The translations under genes were made by a program, and so were the position numbers. 64,000 nt of DNA from Rubritalea squalenifaciens DSM 18772 (GTDB lineage Bacteria; Verrucomicrobiota; Verrucomicrobiia; Verrucomicrobiales; Akkermansiaceae). Every line of letters starts with the position of its first letter. Positions within the stretch are counted from its first letter, which is position 1. Of the stretch, positions 26,768 to 36,906 are shown one piece after another. The notes beneath the pieces are model-generated. The model saw only the letters and a program-made list of their open reading frames with translations. It did not search any database and had not been told where the DNA came from. The stretch covers positions 496,001 through 560,000 of the forward strand of contig NZ_FQYR01000003.1 in NCBI RefSeq assembly GCF_900141815.1, written 5' to 3'.

Positions 26768-29700
26768 GCTAAAACGTTTTCCTCGTTTTTCTGGGCTTCA
26801 TTGGTGATTTCGCAGCCACTCCCGGTCGAGCCATCATGTTCGCCGGGAGCTCCTTTGATGCCAAATAAGCCCTTGATGTCTTCGCCAATAGAATAGGCGC
26901 ATGGGATCAGGAACAGGGTGATCACAGTCGCGAAGAGAATACCAAAGCCCAGTGAGACGGCCATGGGGATCAGGAATTGAGCCTGAATGGAAGGCTCAAA
27001 GATGATGGGCACCAGACCCGCGAAGGTTGTAATCGAGGTGAGGATAATAGGGCGGAAGCGTCGTGATCCTGCTGCCAGAATGGCACCTTTGATGGACTCA
27101 CCGGAAAGTCGTTTGGAGTTGATGAAATCAACCATGACCAAGGAGTCGTTTACCACCACACCTGCCAGAGCCAAAATTCCGAAATAGCTGAGGTAGGATA
27201 AAGGGATGTCCATGATGTAATGACCCATGAAGGCGCCGATCACCCCAAATGGTACCGCCAGCAGTACGTAAAATGGCTGCACGAAAGATTTGAATGGAAT
27301 AGCTAGCAGGGCAAACAGAGTGAAGCCTAAGAGTCCGGCTAAGGTCCAAATCCTTTGGTTGGTTTCTTTATACTCAGCCAGCGTGCCAAGATATCTCCAG
27401 CTCACACCGGAATAGTCACGAGCAATTTCATTCAGTTTTTCAGTGAGTTCCTTTTCCATGTTAGGAACTTTGATGCCTGGCTTTGGAGTGGCTGAAATGG
27501 TGATGATGCGCGAGGCGTCACGGCGGCTGATGGCTGGAGGGCTTGTGCCTTCTACAATATCGGCAAACTGAGAAATGTTCGCTGTTTTGTTGTTTCCAAG
27601 GGAAATGCGCAGTGTCTCGAGTGTGTGGAGAGAGGTTCTTTGGTCCTCAGGGAGTTTGAGCATCACGCGGATTTCATCTTCTCCGCGTTGGATCTTCTGT
27701 ATCTGTGTGCCGTAGAAAGCGTTGCGGACTTGGCGGGCAAGATCTTCCTGTGAGAGGCCCACCTCTCTACCTTCAGCATTCAGGTTGATTTCAAATTCTC
27801 TTTGGTCAGTCCTTCTGGAAATCTGGGCACTCTGAATGTTTTCGTGACTCTTGAGCCAAGCTTCGATTGCTTCAGCATAGGCGAGCTTGGCTTCTTCATT
27901 TGAGCCAGTGAGCATGATGGAAATCTCCTCTTGATCAGACATATGCCGGCTGTTGTTTCTCTGTGCACGGATCCGGAAACTGCGGGCGCCCTGGACTTCT
28001 CCCACAGCCTCATTCCAAGCTTTGGCGATGTCGCTATTTTTAGGGCCTTCATGCGTGCTACGCTGGCTGGGAGGAGTGATCTCTACCATGATTTCACCGC
28101 TTGTCGGGTCTACCTGAGAGCTCCAGAGTCTACCGCCGACTGTCGTGACGACATTTTGGATAAGAGATTCGCCCGTGCCGGGGTCTACAAAATCATCTCT
28201 GATAGAATCGATGGCATTCGCGATCATTTGGGTTTTGGCATCGGTCTCCTCAAAGGGAGTTCCGTTGACCATATCCAGAGACGCGCGAATGATGTAACGG
28301 TCCGTTGATGGGGTTGGGTTAAATTCCTGGGTTTTCTGATAACCCATGACGACCAAGAACAAAGCTATAAAGAGGCCGACCGTCGTATACCTGTGATGAA
28401 TTGCGAATTTCAGTGCAGGCTGGTAGACTTTCTCGACTAATTTCTCCATCGAGTCGGCGATGCCGCGCTGGAGGCGAACGATAGGTCCTGATTTGGCACG
28501 ATTCCTCTTCAGATGCTTCAAGTGGGCCGGGAGGATGAACTTGGATTCGATAAGAGAAAAAATCAGAACAGGGATAACCACCAAGGGGATTTGTTTGGCC
28601 ATCTCTCCAATGTAGCCTTCTACGAACATCAGGGGAACAAATGCCACAATGGTCGTGATAACCCCAAAGGTCACTGGAGTTGCCACTTCCTGAGTGCCGA
28701 TAACCGCAGCGTCTAGAGGTGTAATCTCCGGGTTCTTGAGTTTGGAGTAGATATTCTCACCTGTGACGATGGCGTCATCCACCACAATACCGAGCACGAT
28801 AATAAAGCCAAACATCGACATGTTGTTGGCCGTGATTCCGAAGGCATGCATGCAGATGATTGCGCCTGCAAAACTGACTGGGATTCCCACCACGACCCAG
28901 AGTGCGATCTTGGGACGTAGGAATAGACCCAGTAGGATCAGAACCAGCAAGGCGCCTTGGAAAAGGTTCTCAAAGAGAATTTTCATGCGCCCTTTGAGGC
29001 TTACTGATTCATCATCCCATGTAGCAAAATGGATGCCTTCGGGGAACTTGTCAGCGGCTTGCTCGGTGTATTTTTTGACCGTGTCTGCTATTTTAAGGGC
29101 ATTTTCATTGTTGAGGCGCATGACCTCCAGCAAGATGCCGTTTTGACCGTTGTAGCGGACAATTTTCTGCTCATCCTCAAAGCCATCTTTGACGGTGGCG
29201 ATATCTCCCAGATAAATTTCTGAACCATTAGAGCGGCTGATCAGCAGATCCCGGAATTGCTCGGCGACATAAGCTTGAGAGCTGGAACGGATGAGAATGC
29301 GCTCACCATTGTTGTTGATAGAACCCGCTGATAGATCAACGGAGCTTTGGCGGATGGCGTTGGATAGCTGGTTAACGGTCAGTCCGTAGGCATTCAGTTT
29401 TTCCAGATCAATTTCGATCGTAATTTCTCTGTCCCTCAGGCCTTGGATATCTACCTTTGATATACCATCCAAGGCTGTCAGGTCATCTCTCACTTGGCGG
29501 GCTGCCGCGATCAAATCATTCTCTGATAGATCACCATAGACCATAACGGAGATAACTTCTCTCCAGTTGGCCGTGTTGGGTACATAGACTCTGGGTTTCT
29601 CTGCCTCATTGGGGAAAATGGTGATACTGTCGATCCTGGACTCCACCTCATTCTTCATCTTGTCCATGTCCGTGCCGCTTATGGCATGAACGGAAACAGA

Positions 29701-29964
29701 GCCGCTACCGCGTGAAGCATAAGATTCTATATAGTCTACACCAGACAGGTCTGCTAAGGCCTTTTCAATTGGCAGGACGATTTTTTGCTCAACATCTTTC
29801 GGTGAACCGCCTCGTAGAGGGGCTGATACCCTAATCATGGGGAACTCCACGCTTGGTTCGACTTCCACAGCAAGTTTGAACCATGCGAGATAGCCTCCGC
29901 TAATCAGGATGGCTAGCATCAGAATATTAGCAGCTACATGGTTTTTTGCGAACCAGCGGATCAT
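26764..29964 (-). CDS. RND-family efflux permease
   Basis: 1,066-aa inner-membrane transporter of the RND superfamily (AcrB/MexF-like), about 12 membrane helices with two large periplasmic loops after helices 1 and 7. Helix 4 carries the proton-relay aspartates (GIVVDDAIVTGENI), and the matching C-terminal half has GVVVNDSLVMVDFI. The N terminus is the usual short cytoplasmic start followed by a first helix (NHVAANILMLAILISGGYL). Neither a membrane-fusion adaptor nor an outer-membrane channel gene is next to it, which is unusual. It follows rarA by 50 bp on the same strand and may be the tail of the long operon. Substrates are unknown. Confidence 0.93.
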   Translation of the reverse strand: MIRWFAKNHVAANILMLAILISGGYLAWFKLAVEVEPSVEFPMIRVSAPLRGGSPKDVEQKIVLPIEKALADLSGVDYIESYASRGSGSVSVHAISGTDMDKMKNEVESRIDSITIFPNEAEKPRVYVPNTANWREVISVMVYGDLSENDLIAAARQVRDDLTALDGISKVDIQGLRDREITIEIDLEKLNAYGLTVNQLSNAIRQSSVDLSAGSINNNGERILIRSSSQAYVAEQFRDLLISRSNGSEIYLGDIATVKDGFEDEQKIVRYNGQNGILLEVMRLNNENALKIADTVKKYTEQAADKFPEGIHFATWDDESVSLKGRMKILFENLFQGALLVLILLGLFLRPKIALWVVVGIPVSFAGAIICMHAFGITANNMSMFGFIIVLGIVVDDAIVTGENIYSKLKNPEITPLDAAVIGTQEVATPVTFGVITTIVAFVPLMFVEGYIGEMAKQIPLVVIPVLIFSLIESKFILPAHLKHLKRNRAKSGPIVRLQRGIADSMEKLVEKVYQPALKFAIHHRYTTVGLFIALFLVVMGYQKTQEFNPTPSTDRYIIRASLDMVNGTPFEETDAKTQMIANAIDSIRDDFVDPGTGESLIQNVVTTVGGRLWSSQVDPTSGEIMVEITPPSQRSTHEGPKNSDIAKAWNEAVGEVQGARSFRIRAQRNNSRHMSDQEEISIMLTGSNEEAKLAYAEAIEAWLKSHENIQSAQISRRTDQREFEINLNAEGREVGLSQEDLARQVRNAFYGTQIQKIQRGEDEIRVMLKLPEDQRTSLHTLETLRISLGNNKTANISQFADIVEGTSPPAISRRDASRIITISATPKPGIKVPNMEKELTEKLNEIARDYSGVSWRYLGTLAEYKETNQRIWTLAGLLGFTLFALLAIPFKSFVQPFYVLLAVPFGVIGAFMGHYIMDIPLSYLSYFGILALAGVVVNDSLVMVDFINSKRLSGESIKGAILAAGSRRFRPIILTSITTFAGLVPIIFEPSIQAQFLIPMAVSLGFGILFATVITLFLIPCAYSIGEDIKGLFGIKGAPGEHDGSTGSGCEITNEAQKNEENVLA

Positions 29965-30014
29965 AGATATAGAAGATGAGAGATGTGATGAGTATTTATT
30001 CCCGGTAATTTCAC

Positions 30015-31415
30015 TTACTGGTCAATTTGCTTACGCCAATAGTCAAGGCGCTCTTTAATACGTTTTTCGAGCCCATTCTCTGTCGGGGTATAATAGGAGC
30101 GACCCTCCGGAAGATAGGCTTGAGGGACGTAATTACCCTCGTAATCATGTGAGTAGAAGTAGCGTAGCGCATCATCGGATTCGCCTGAGGCTGAAGCAAT
30201 TTTTTTCCTGGTCTTCGTACGCAAGTGAGGAGGCACAGCCAGTGTGCGGCCGGACTGGATGTCTGCCATGGCTTCTCCAAGAGCTGCATAGGCGCTGTTG
30301 GACTTGGGAGCGGTAGCCAGATAGACTGTGGCATGGGCTAGAGGGATGCGACCTTCCGGCATGCCAATGAATTCAAATGCTTGCTGAGCATCCATGGCAA
30401 CACGGAGTGCTCCTGAGTCAGCCAGTCCAATATCCTCACTCGCAGAAATAACCAACCGCCTGGCGATGAAGCGGGGGTCTTCACCTGCGTGAAGCATTTT
30501 CGCCAGCCAGTAGAGAGCTGCATCTGGATCTGAACCACGAATGGATTTGATGAAGGCTGAAATCGTGTCGTAATGCGCATCGCCATCTGCATCATAGACG
30601 ACGGCCTTCTGCTGGATAGACTCTTCTGCGATGGATAGAGTCAGATGAATGGATCCGTCATCATCTGCCGGTGTGGTCAAGGAGGCGAGCTCCAGGGCAG
30701 TGAGAGCTTTTCTCACGTCTCCATCAGACTTTTCAGCCAAATGTCTCAGCGCTGCTGCATCCGCTTGTATATGAAGTGTGCCGAGGCCGCGTTCTTCATC
30801 TGTGAGTGCTCTCTGGAGGACGGCCACCATGTCTTCCACTTCTACGGGCTCCAACTGGAAGATCTGCGAGCGCGAGGTGAGTGGAGAGTTTACGTAAAAA
30901 AAGGGATTATGGGTCGTAGCCCCAATGAAACGGACGACTCCACGCTCGATGTGAGGTAAGAGCACGTCCTGTTGGGCCTTGTTGAATCGATGGATCTCAT
31001 CGATAAAGAGAATGGTGGTTTGATTGCGTAAATTTTGCCAGGTCCTGGCCTGAGCGATCTTATCCCGGATTTCGGCCACGTTGCTCTCCACGCCATTGAG
31101 CATCTCAAAGCGGGAGTTGGTGGATTGAGCGATCACCGTGGCCAGGGTAGTCTTTCCTGTGCCCGGCGGTCCATAGAAGATCAGCGAGGAGAATCGGTCA
31201 GCCTCGATAGCACGCCTGAGCAGTTTACCTTCGGCAAGAATGTGCTTTTGCCCAGCTACCTCCTCCAGAGTGCGGGGCCTTATTCTCGACGCCAAAGGTT
31301 GACCAGACAGGCTAGGCTCTGATGAGCTAGTCTGATCACTGGAAGATTGAGGTTCGCCTTCTGGGAAAAGTGTATCCACGCGGGAGATTCTGTCTGGAAG
31401 CGAGGTTTCAGGCAA
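30015..31415 (-). CDS. rarA: Replication-associated recombination protein RarA (MgsA)
   Basis: 466-aa AAA+ ATPase acting at stalled replication forks. Walker A FYGPPGTGKTT, Walker B ILFIDEIHRFNKAQQD, sensor GATTHNPFF, arginine-finger region SRSQIF, and the RarA-specific C-terminal tetramerisation domain (AALYWLAKMLHAGEDPRFIA; YKYPHDY-equivalent YFYSHDYEGNYVPQAYLP) are visible. The N terminus has a 40-residue Ser-rich extension before LASRIRPRTLEEVAGQKH. It lies 17 bp after the VWA gene in the long minus-strand run, with no visible terminator between them. Confidence 0.95.
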   Translation of the reverse strand: MPETSLPDRISRVDTLFPEGEPQSSSDQTSSSEPSLSGQPLASRIRPRTLEEVAGQKHILAEGKLLRRAIEADRFSSLIFYGPPGTGKTTLATVIAQSTNSRFEMLNGVESNVAEIRDKIAQARTWQNLRNQTTILFIDEIHRFNKAQQDVLLPHIERGVVRFIGATTHNPFFYVNSPLTSRSQIFQLEPVEVEDMVAVLQRALTDEERGLGTLHIQADAAALRHLAEKSDGDVRKALTALELASLTTPADDDGSIHLTLSIAEESIQQKAVVYDADGDAHYDTISAFIKSIRGSDPDAALYWLAKMLHAGEDPRFIARRLVISASEDIGLADSGALRVAMDAQQAFEFIGMPEGRIPLAHATVYLATAPKSNSAYAALGEAMADIQSGRTLAVPPHLRTKTRKKIASASGESDDALRYFYSHDYEGNYVPQAYLPEGRSYYTPTENGLEKRIKERLDYWRKQIDQ

Positions 31416-31432
31416 AGCAAAACAGAGGAGTT

Positions 31433-34177
31433 TTATCTCCGTTTTTTGGCACGGTCAAAACGTGACCTGCGATCAACCTCAGTTTTAGCTGGGACATCAG
31501 CTTTCTCGGCGATCTTGGTTGGCTTCGCGGGAGAGGAGGCAGGGCTTGATTCTTTGGTGAGAGCGGAAGCAGCAGACTTGGTTTTGGTGGTTTTTTCAGG
31601 AAGTAGCTTGCGTGGAGATTTGAGCAAGGAGGCCATAGGCGCAAGTTTTGGAAACTGCCATCCAGTTCTTGTGATGTATGCATCCACTAAGATCAGTAGA
31701 AGCGAGAGGATGAGGAAGGGGATTCGTATGTCTGCTTGATGAAGGCTAGCCGGACGTATCCAAGCCTCAGATAGGTCCGTGAGTTCTCGGCCGCCAGTTT
31801 GTGCTGAAAGTGATCGCAATTCGGCTACTCGCTCTGCATCAAAGGACCATTCCGTATTGTTACCTATTTGGAGTGGGCCAAAGGGAATGACTGAGTCACT
31901 AGCCTGCACCGCACCGCGAATGACACTGCCTTCTACGAGATCATGAGTCAGGCTGAAGTGACCAGGAGACATACGTTTCCAAGTCAGCTGAGACACTGCT
32001 TCATCAGACTCAAAATCCTGCATGGCGATGACTGGAGGATGGGTAGCAAACTCTTCACCAAGCTTTTCGGGGTCATAGAATAGATCGAGTTTCAGTTGGG
32101 TCCCTTCGACTTTGTAGCGCATGCCCAGACTCTCGGGCAGCTCATTACCCATCAGCCATCGGTTCAAGGTCTGGCTAAAGTCTCCATAGAGGGGCCATTC
32201 TCGGGCTTTCTTTGAAAACTCACCTCCCATAGGAAAGGAGATGGCGGCAGTCCGGCCTAGACCCCGGCGAGCAAAACTGACCAGAGGAGCAGTGTATTCA
32301 TCCTTCGAGACCAGAGCTGTGGTGGAGTCTGGCAGGACGTACGAAAGGTTGTAGCCATCGACAGAAGGGAGCCAGTCCAGTGGTTTGGGGGAAATTTCAG
32401 TCCAGAATCCTGTAGGCTGGGCGCCCACCGCGTCCTCGACAAAGCTGGACCGGGCGACGGTAACGGTCTCTTGCGCAAATAGCTTGGGGATATCCAAAGC
32501 ATTCTCTGCAAAGAAGATTCTTCCATTACCATGCTTGGCAATGTCTTCGAGTAGTTTGGCGTCGACGTCTCGCTTGGATCCGAGACCGATAACAGAAACT
32601 GAAGCACCTGCTGAGGTGATTTTCTTGAGAAGCGCCTTGTAGTTGCCGGGTTCTTCAGAGTCTGCGGCATCCGAGAAGAGGATGATGTGCCTCGTGCCAT
32701 ACTTTACTTTTTTTAACTTATCCCAGGCGTCTTCCAGTCCACGATAGACATAGATACCGCCGCCTTCAGAGCGTACTTTACGTGCCCGTTGCATCAGGGC
32801 GACTTTGTTTGCGCCTATTTTCTGTGGAGGGATAATGATATGAGTTTCACTATCGACGGCATTCACCTGAATGTAGTCTTGGGAGCCAAGCAGATCGATC
32901 GCCGTGGCTGCCCCGGAACCGGCAAGCTGCATTTTGGTGACTGCTTTACCACCTGGTCCGTTGACGGAGGCGCCCATGGAGCCAGACCTGTCCATGACGA
33001 TAGACATGGCGACGACAAATTTACGGTGATCGTTTTTAAGCTCCATGGAGACCGGAAGAAGATCGGCTACGGAGGATCCGAAATAGCCACCAGAGCCGAA
33101 GGACTTTTTACCGCCCACCATCAGGAAGCCGCCGCCTTGCTCTTTTACATAGAAACTAAGTGCATCCAGAAACTCACTTGGGACTTCGTAGGCTGGAACA
33201 TTATTGAAAATGACAGCACGCATCCCAGCTAGTTGACCCACTTTCAGAGCAGAAGCCTTAGGCTCTACAATCACATGGAATCCTTGGTTTCTAAGACTCT
33301 CAGCTAGAGGGTCATTGGTGTAGGCGGTGGCGATTAGAATACTCGGACCGCTGGTTACTTGGATCCAGCGTCTCAGGGTGTTGTTTCCATCATAAGCATC
33401 GTTCTCTGGGGCGATTTTGGCACTGAATTGGTAGGCTCCGGGTTGGTTGAGACGGGTGGAAAATTCGATTTTGCCGACGCCATTGGTGAGTGAGACCTTG
33501 CTTGTCTGCAGCGGCTCGTCATTACGGTAAATGGTTACAGGTACTTCACCGTCTCTATAACCCTTCACGGTCACGCTGAGTAGAAAGGGTTCATTGATCT
33601 GGATTCGTTCCGGCATATGTATCCGAGCCACTCGGAAGTCGTTTTCGATTTGTTCGCGAATCAAACGGTAGTCGAGAGGAGTGGAGCTTTTAGTGAGCTT
33701 GGCTAGGATGTCTCCAACCGGTTCTGTCGAGTATCCATCCGAGAATACTAGGACTCTCGATGGGCGATCTTCACTAGCAATGGCTAGCACGTGATCTATC
33801 GCTAGTGAGGTGCGCGTCAGATTGCGTTTACCAGTAAAACTAGCTGTCTCAGTGCCGGGTTGATTGAGAGAGATTTCTGACGCGTAGTCTACGAAGATCA
33901 GTCTGTCGTCTTTGCTGGGTCGAGCATCCTCTAACAACGATTTCCATTCAGGTAAACCCTTGTCGATCAGATCCTCGGTAGAATCCGACCTGTCGAGCAG
34001 TACCCACAAGTCCATATGGTCCTGGAGCATCTCTTTTTTGGGGGAGGATAGAATGACCGCTAATAGGATAATGACAAGAACTCGAACAGGTGTGAAGAGC
34101 TGCAAACGACGCCAAGCCAGACCTGCGACTAGCAGGACAGGGATCAGTAAGAACCATTCTGGAGATTCGAAATACAT
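31433..34177 (-). CDS. Membrane protein with two VWA domains and a glutamine-amidotransferase-like domain
   Basis: 914-aa protein. Two N-terminal membrane helices (residues about 8-45) anchor a first VWA-like domain with the MIDAS motif DRSDST. A glutamine-amidotransferase-like segment follows (SILIATAYTNDPLAESL; GGGFLMVGGKKSFGSGGY), lacking an obvious catalytic Cys-His-Glu triad, then a second VWA domain with DRSGSMGAS. A C-terminal helix (LILSLLLILVDAYITRTGW) and a basic, Ser/Ala/Lys-rich tail end the protein. The domain set is known from MoxR-linked loci of Planctomycetes and Verrucomicrobia; their function is unresolved. Start and stop of this gene and the upstream VWA gene overlap as TGATG, so they are translationally coupled. 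Confidence 0.88.
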   Translation of the reverse strand: MYFESPEWFLLIPVLLVAGLAWRRLQLFTPVRVLVIILLAVILSSPKKEMLQDHMDLWVLLDRSDSTEDLIDKGLPEWKSLLEDARPSKDDRLIFVDYASEISLNQPGTETASFTGKRNLTRTSLAIDHVLAIASEDRPSRVLVFSDGYSTEPVGDILAKLTKSSTPLDYRLIREQIENDFRVARIHMPERIQINEPFLLSVTVKGYRDGEVPVTIYRNDEPLQTSKVSLTNGVGKIEFSTRLNQPGAYQFSAKIAPENDAYDGNNTLRRWIQVTSGPSILIATAYTNDPLAESLRNQGFHVIVEPKASALKVGQLAGMRAVIFNNVPAYEVPSEFLDALSFYVKEQGGGFLMVGGKKSFGSGGYFGSSVADLLPVSMELKNDHRKFVVAMSIVMDRSGSMGASVNGPGGKAVTKMQLAGSGAATAIDLLGSQDYIQVNAVDSETHIIIPPQKIGANKVALMQRARKVRSEGGGIYVYRGLEDAWDKLKKVKYGTRHIILFSDAADSEEPGNYKALLKKITSAGASVSVIGLGSKRDVDAKLLEDIAKHGNGRIFFAENALDIPKLFAQETVTVARSSFVEDAVGAQPTGFWTEISPKPLDWLPSVDGYNLSYVLPDSTTALVSKDEYTAPLVSFARRGLGRTAAISFPMGGEFSKKAREWPLYGDFSQTLNRWLMGNELPESLGMRYKVEGTQLKLDLFYDPEKLGEEFATHPPVIAMQDFESDEAVSQLTWKRMSPGHFSLTHDLVEGSVIRGAVQASDSVIPFGPLQIGNNTEWSFDAERVAELRSLSAQTGGRELTDLSEAWIRPASLHQADIRIPFLILSLLLILVDAYITRTGWQFPKLAPMASLLKSPRKLLPEKTTKTKSAASALTKESSPASSPAKPTKIAEKADVPAKTEVDRRSRFDRAKKRR

Positions 34178-35985
34178 CAGACGTTTTTAGGAGAGTTAGA
34201 TGTGGAGTAATGCCAGGAAAGAAGAAGGGCGAGGGCTCCAGCCAAGCACCAATATCGCCACAGATGGTCCTCACTTGTGTGTTCTTCGGTGGTTGAGGCA
34301 ATCACCGTTGTAGGAGAGTAGGCTGGGCCAGACTTGCTGAAGTCAGCTTCACGAGTGTCGGCGAAGTAAACAGCCGCATCCAGCAGTGGTGTGCTTTGTT
34401 GGCCATCATTGGATGTAATGGTCATAAACCCTGGGACGTCAGGGCACTCGATGGAATGGTTTTTTTCCATCGTAATGGTGGTTTTGTCGTCCTCAACGAT
34501 ATTGAACTGCTGATTGCTGAGGGTACTATCCGAATGGTGTTTGATTGCCAGTGTTTGGCCTGTCTCCAGCAGTAGAGATTCAAAGGATTCTTTGTTCTCT
34601 CGCAGCTGTTCACAAAAGCGCAACAGGAGCACAGCAAAGGCATCTTGTTTGGCTAGGTTCGATTGATTGATATCGAAATTAAATATGAGTGAGTAGTATT
34701 CTTTGGTGTTACCGCTTGATTCGAGGATGTCTTTTTTTGTTTTAACAAAGATCAAGGGTCTGTTGCCTTGCCAGACGAGTACCTGGTCGTTCTCCTCCGG
34801 GCTAATCCCAGGTGTGTCCTTGACGAGTAGGCCTTGCCAGCTGAGACCTTCTACCAGTGGGTGCTTCTCAGTTACTACGGGAGCGCTCAAATATTTGGAG
34901 GCCTTTTCATTGCTGGGCAGAAACAGAATGCCATTCGTGGTGATTTTACTGGGTTGGTCGGTGTAGTTGCCTAAGAAAATGTCGGCATTTTCTTGCACGC
35001 TTTCATTGATGACGTTCGGAAAACCCTGGATCATCTTTGATGAGAGTTCTTTATAAGTGGAGCTCAAGCAATGTAGGAGTAATTGTTTAGCTTGTGGTTT
35101 CACCAGGGGCAGTTGGTTATCAAAATCAAACTCATCTTCTGAGAGATGAAGGATGCAGTGAGTGGCATTCTCCGGAAAGAGCCCCTGAACGGTTGTCATC
35201 GAATTGGGGGCGAGTGTGATTTGCTGTTCACTCGTTTTCTCATTCTGATCGGTGGAAAGATGCCAACTTCGGCTCTGCGTTGTGGGTGAGTAGTTTCTGA
35301 TGATGGCTTTCCAAATGAGTTGGCCGTCACGCTCATCAAATTCGATGCCTGTAAATCCACAGTTTGCGATAGGTTTGCCAATAGAGAGGATATTGGAATT
35401 GTAGGGAGCTTTGCTGTTAGGTGTGTCAGTGACGTATAAAAGCGCACCCTTAGGGCCGGCAAGGGATCGGGCTGCTTGTAGGGAGCGACGTGGATTCACG
35501 GCTCCAGAAGACGGAGACCAGGCTTTGATTTTATTCAGAGCTTGGCTGAGATCACTACCATAGTAGAGGCGTGGCGCAGCTGGGTCAGACTCCAAGACCC
35601 AGAGCTCTAGGTTGGAAGCATAGCCTCTTAGTTCTTTGACCTTATTGATGATTTCGCTTTGCCCATGATCCTTAAATGGGCGCATGGAAGCTGAGCTATC
35701 TAGAACGATAGCAATCCTCTGCGTGGTTTGGGTGTTTTTATATCTGGGTTGGATCAACAGCCAGGTGAGCAAGAGTACCAGGAGGAGCTGAAGCCATAGT
35801 GGGATGCTATTGATAATCCGCTCAAAATTTTTACCGCGTGATGACTCCGGCTGGGACCTCTCGAGCAAAAAAAGAGTACTAATAGGTACGACCTTTGGGC
35901 GTCTCTGGAGAAAATGAATCAGAAGCACCACTGGGATGCCCAGAAGTGCCAAAAAGCCGAGAGGATTGGTGACGACGATATTCAT
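34177..35985 (-). CDS. BatA-like membrane VWA protein
   Basis: 602-aa protein beginning with the BatA N-terminal motif: NPLGFLALLGIPVVLLIHFLQRRP, that is, one helix and a basic turn. A second helix (LWLQLLLVLLLTWLLIQPR) precedes a VWA domain with MIDAS DSSASM. The large remainder is extracytoplasmic beta-rich sequence, and one helix (CLAGALALLLSWH) lies at the C terminus. It sits between DUF58 (9 bp upstream) and the larger VWA protein (1-bp overlap downstream). VWA proteins of this kind work with MoxR ATPases in complex assembly or metal insertion; the client here is unknown. Confidence 0.88.
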   Translation of the reverse strand: MNIVVTNPLGFLALLGIPVVLLIHFLQRRPKVVPISTLFLLERSQPESSRGKNFERIINSIPLWLQLLLVLLLTWLLIQPRYKNTQTTQRIAIVLDSSASMRPFKDHGQSEIINKVKELRGYASNLELWVLESDPAAPRLYYGSDLSQALNKIKAWSPSSGAVNPRRSLQAARSLAGPKGALLYVTDTPNSKAPYNSNILSIGKPIANCGFTGIEFDERDGQLIWKAIIRNYSPTTQSRSWHLSTDQNEKTSEQQITLAPNSMTTVQGLFPENATHCILHLSEDEFDFDNQLPLVKPQAKQLLLHCLSSTYKELSSKMIQGFPNVINESVQENADIFLGNYTDQPSKITTNGILFLPSNEKASKYLSAPVVTEKHPLVEGLSWQGLLVKDTPGISPEENDQVLVWQGNRPLIFVKTKKDILESSGNTKEYYSLIFNFDINQSNLAKQDAFAVLLLRFCEQLRENKESFESLLLETGQTLAIKHHSDSTLSNQQFNIVEDDKTTITMEKNHSIECPDVPGFMTITSNDGQQSTPLLDAAVYFADTREADFSKSGPAYSPTTVIASTTEEHTSEDHLWRYWCLAGALALLLSWHYSTSNSPKNV

Positions 35986-35994
35986 TCCATAGGA

Positions 35995-36888
35995 TCAGGA
36001 TAAGGAGAAGGCTCCTAACTTGATGGCTTCATGCTGCAAGGATTCCAGCAGGGGGCTGTTAGCGCTTACTTTGGTGAACAGAGCCTGAACACGGGTGGCG
36101 GCCTCTCTCCAGGTATTGAAATGGTTTTGGTAGTTTGTGATGTAGCGCTGTAAGGTTTTCTGCTCAATTCTATGGGACTGGCTTTTGTCTGTTTCAGAAT
36201 CGATGAAGAAGTAGTTGCCTTGCCAGTTGGGATTAGCTTCGGATTCCAGAAATGGGGAGAGGATGATGAGACCGCTCTTTCGCTGACTCAGTGAGCGCAG
36301 GATCGGCAATGGGTCGCCAGGATAGAGGCAGTCAGAGATGACGACCCTGAGAGCATTGCCTCGTAGCGGTAGCTTCTGAAACTGGGGGATGGCATTGTAT
36401 TGTGGGGAAGCTGTTGAGGTGATGTTCTCTGCTACTTTCCAATGATTGGCCAAGAGTGCTTGGCTGCTAATCTGTACATGCTGATCTCCGTTGATAAGAT
36501 GCGTGACAGTGGATGCGCCAGCTTTGGTGGCACAATGATGTACCAGGTGAAGAAGTTCGAAGGCACGCAGTGACTTCGTCTCATCAAAGGTAGTTGACTT
36601 GGAGATATCGAAGATAATATCGACGACCGCACGGACTTCTTCGCGATAAAGCTTCATCGTGTAGTGACCCGTTCTGGCGTAGGCTTGCCAGTTGATGTGG
36701 CGTGGGTCATCTCCAGGCATATAAACTCGATGATCCTGGAAGTCCATGGACGCGCCTACGCCAGCTCCCTGGAATTCTCCGGCTGCACCGCGCCAGACTC
36801 GCTCGGCTAAAGGCAACTGGAGCAAGCCTGCATGAGCCTGGGCGTTCTTTTGCGCCTGAATGGATATGGAGTCGTAGGAATGCATCAC
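35995..36888 (-). CDS. DUF58 domain protein
   Basis: 297-aa cytoplasmic protein. The DUF58 core is clear: DFQDHRVYMPGDDPRHINWQ, then AYARTGHYTMKLYREE, then VVDIIFDISKST, a VWA-like start. No membrane segment is present. DUF58 proteins almost always accompany MoxR ATPases and VWA proteins, as here. The presumed role is in MoxR-dependent assembly of a membrane or periplasmic complex. It lies 18 bp after the ABC permease and 9 bp before the BatA-like gene, inside the operon. Confidence 0.92.
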   Translation of the reverse strand: MMHSYDSISIQAQKNAQAHAGLLQLPLAERVWRGAAGEFQGAGVGASMDFQDHRVYMPGDDPRHINWQAYARTGHYTMKLYREEVRAVVDIIFDISKSTTFDETKSLRAFELLHLVHHCATKAGASTVTHLINGDQHVQISSQALLANHWKVAENITSTASPQYNAIPQFQKLPLRGNALRVVISDCLYPGDPLPILRSLSQRKSGLIILSPFLESEANPNWQGNYFFIDSETDKSQSHRIEQKTLQRYITNYQNHFNTWREAATRVQALFTKVSANSPLLESLQHEAIKLGAFSLS

Positions 36889-36906
36889 TGATCAGAAGTG
36901 CGGAGA

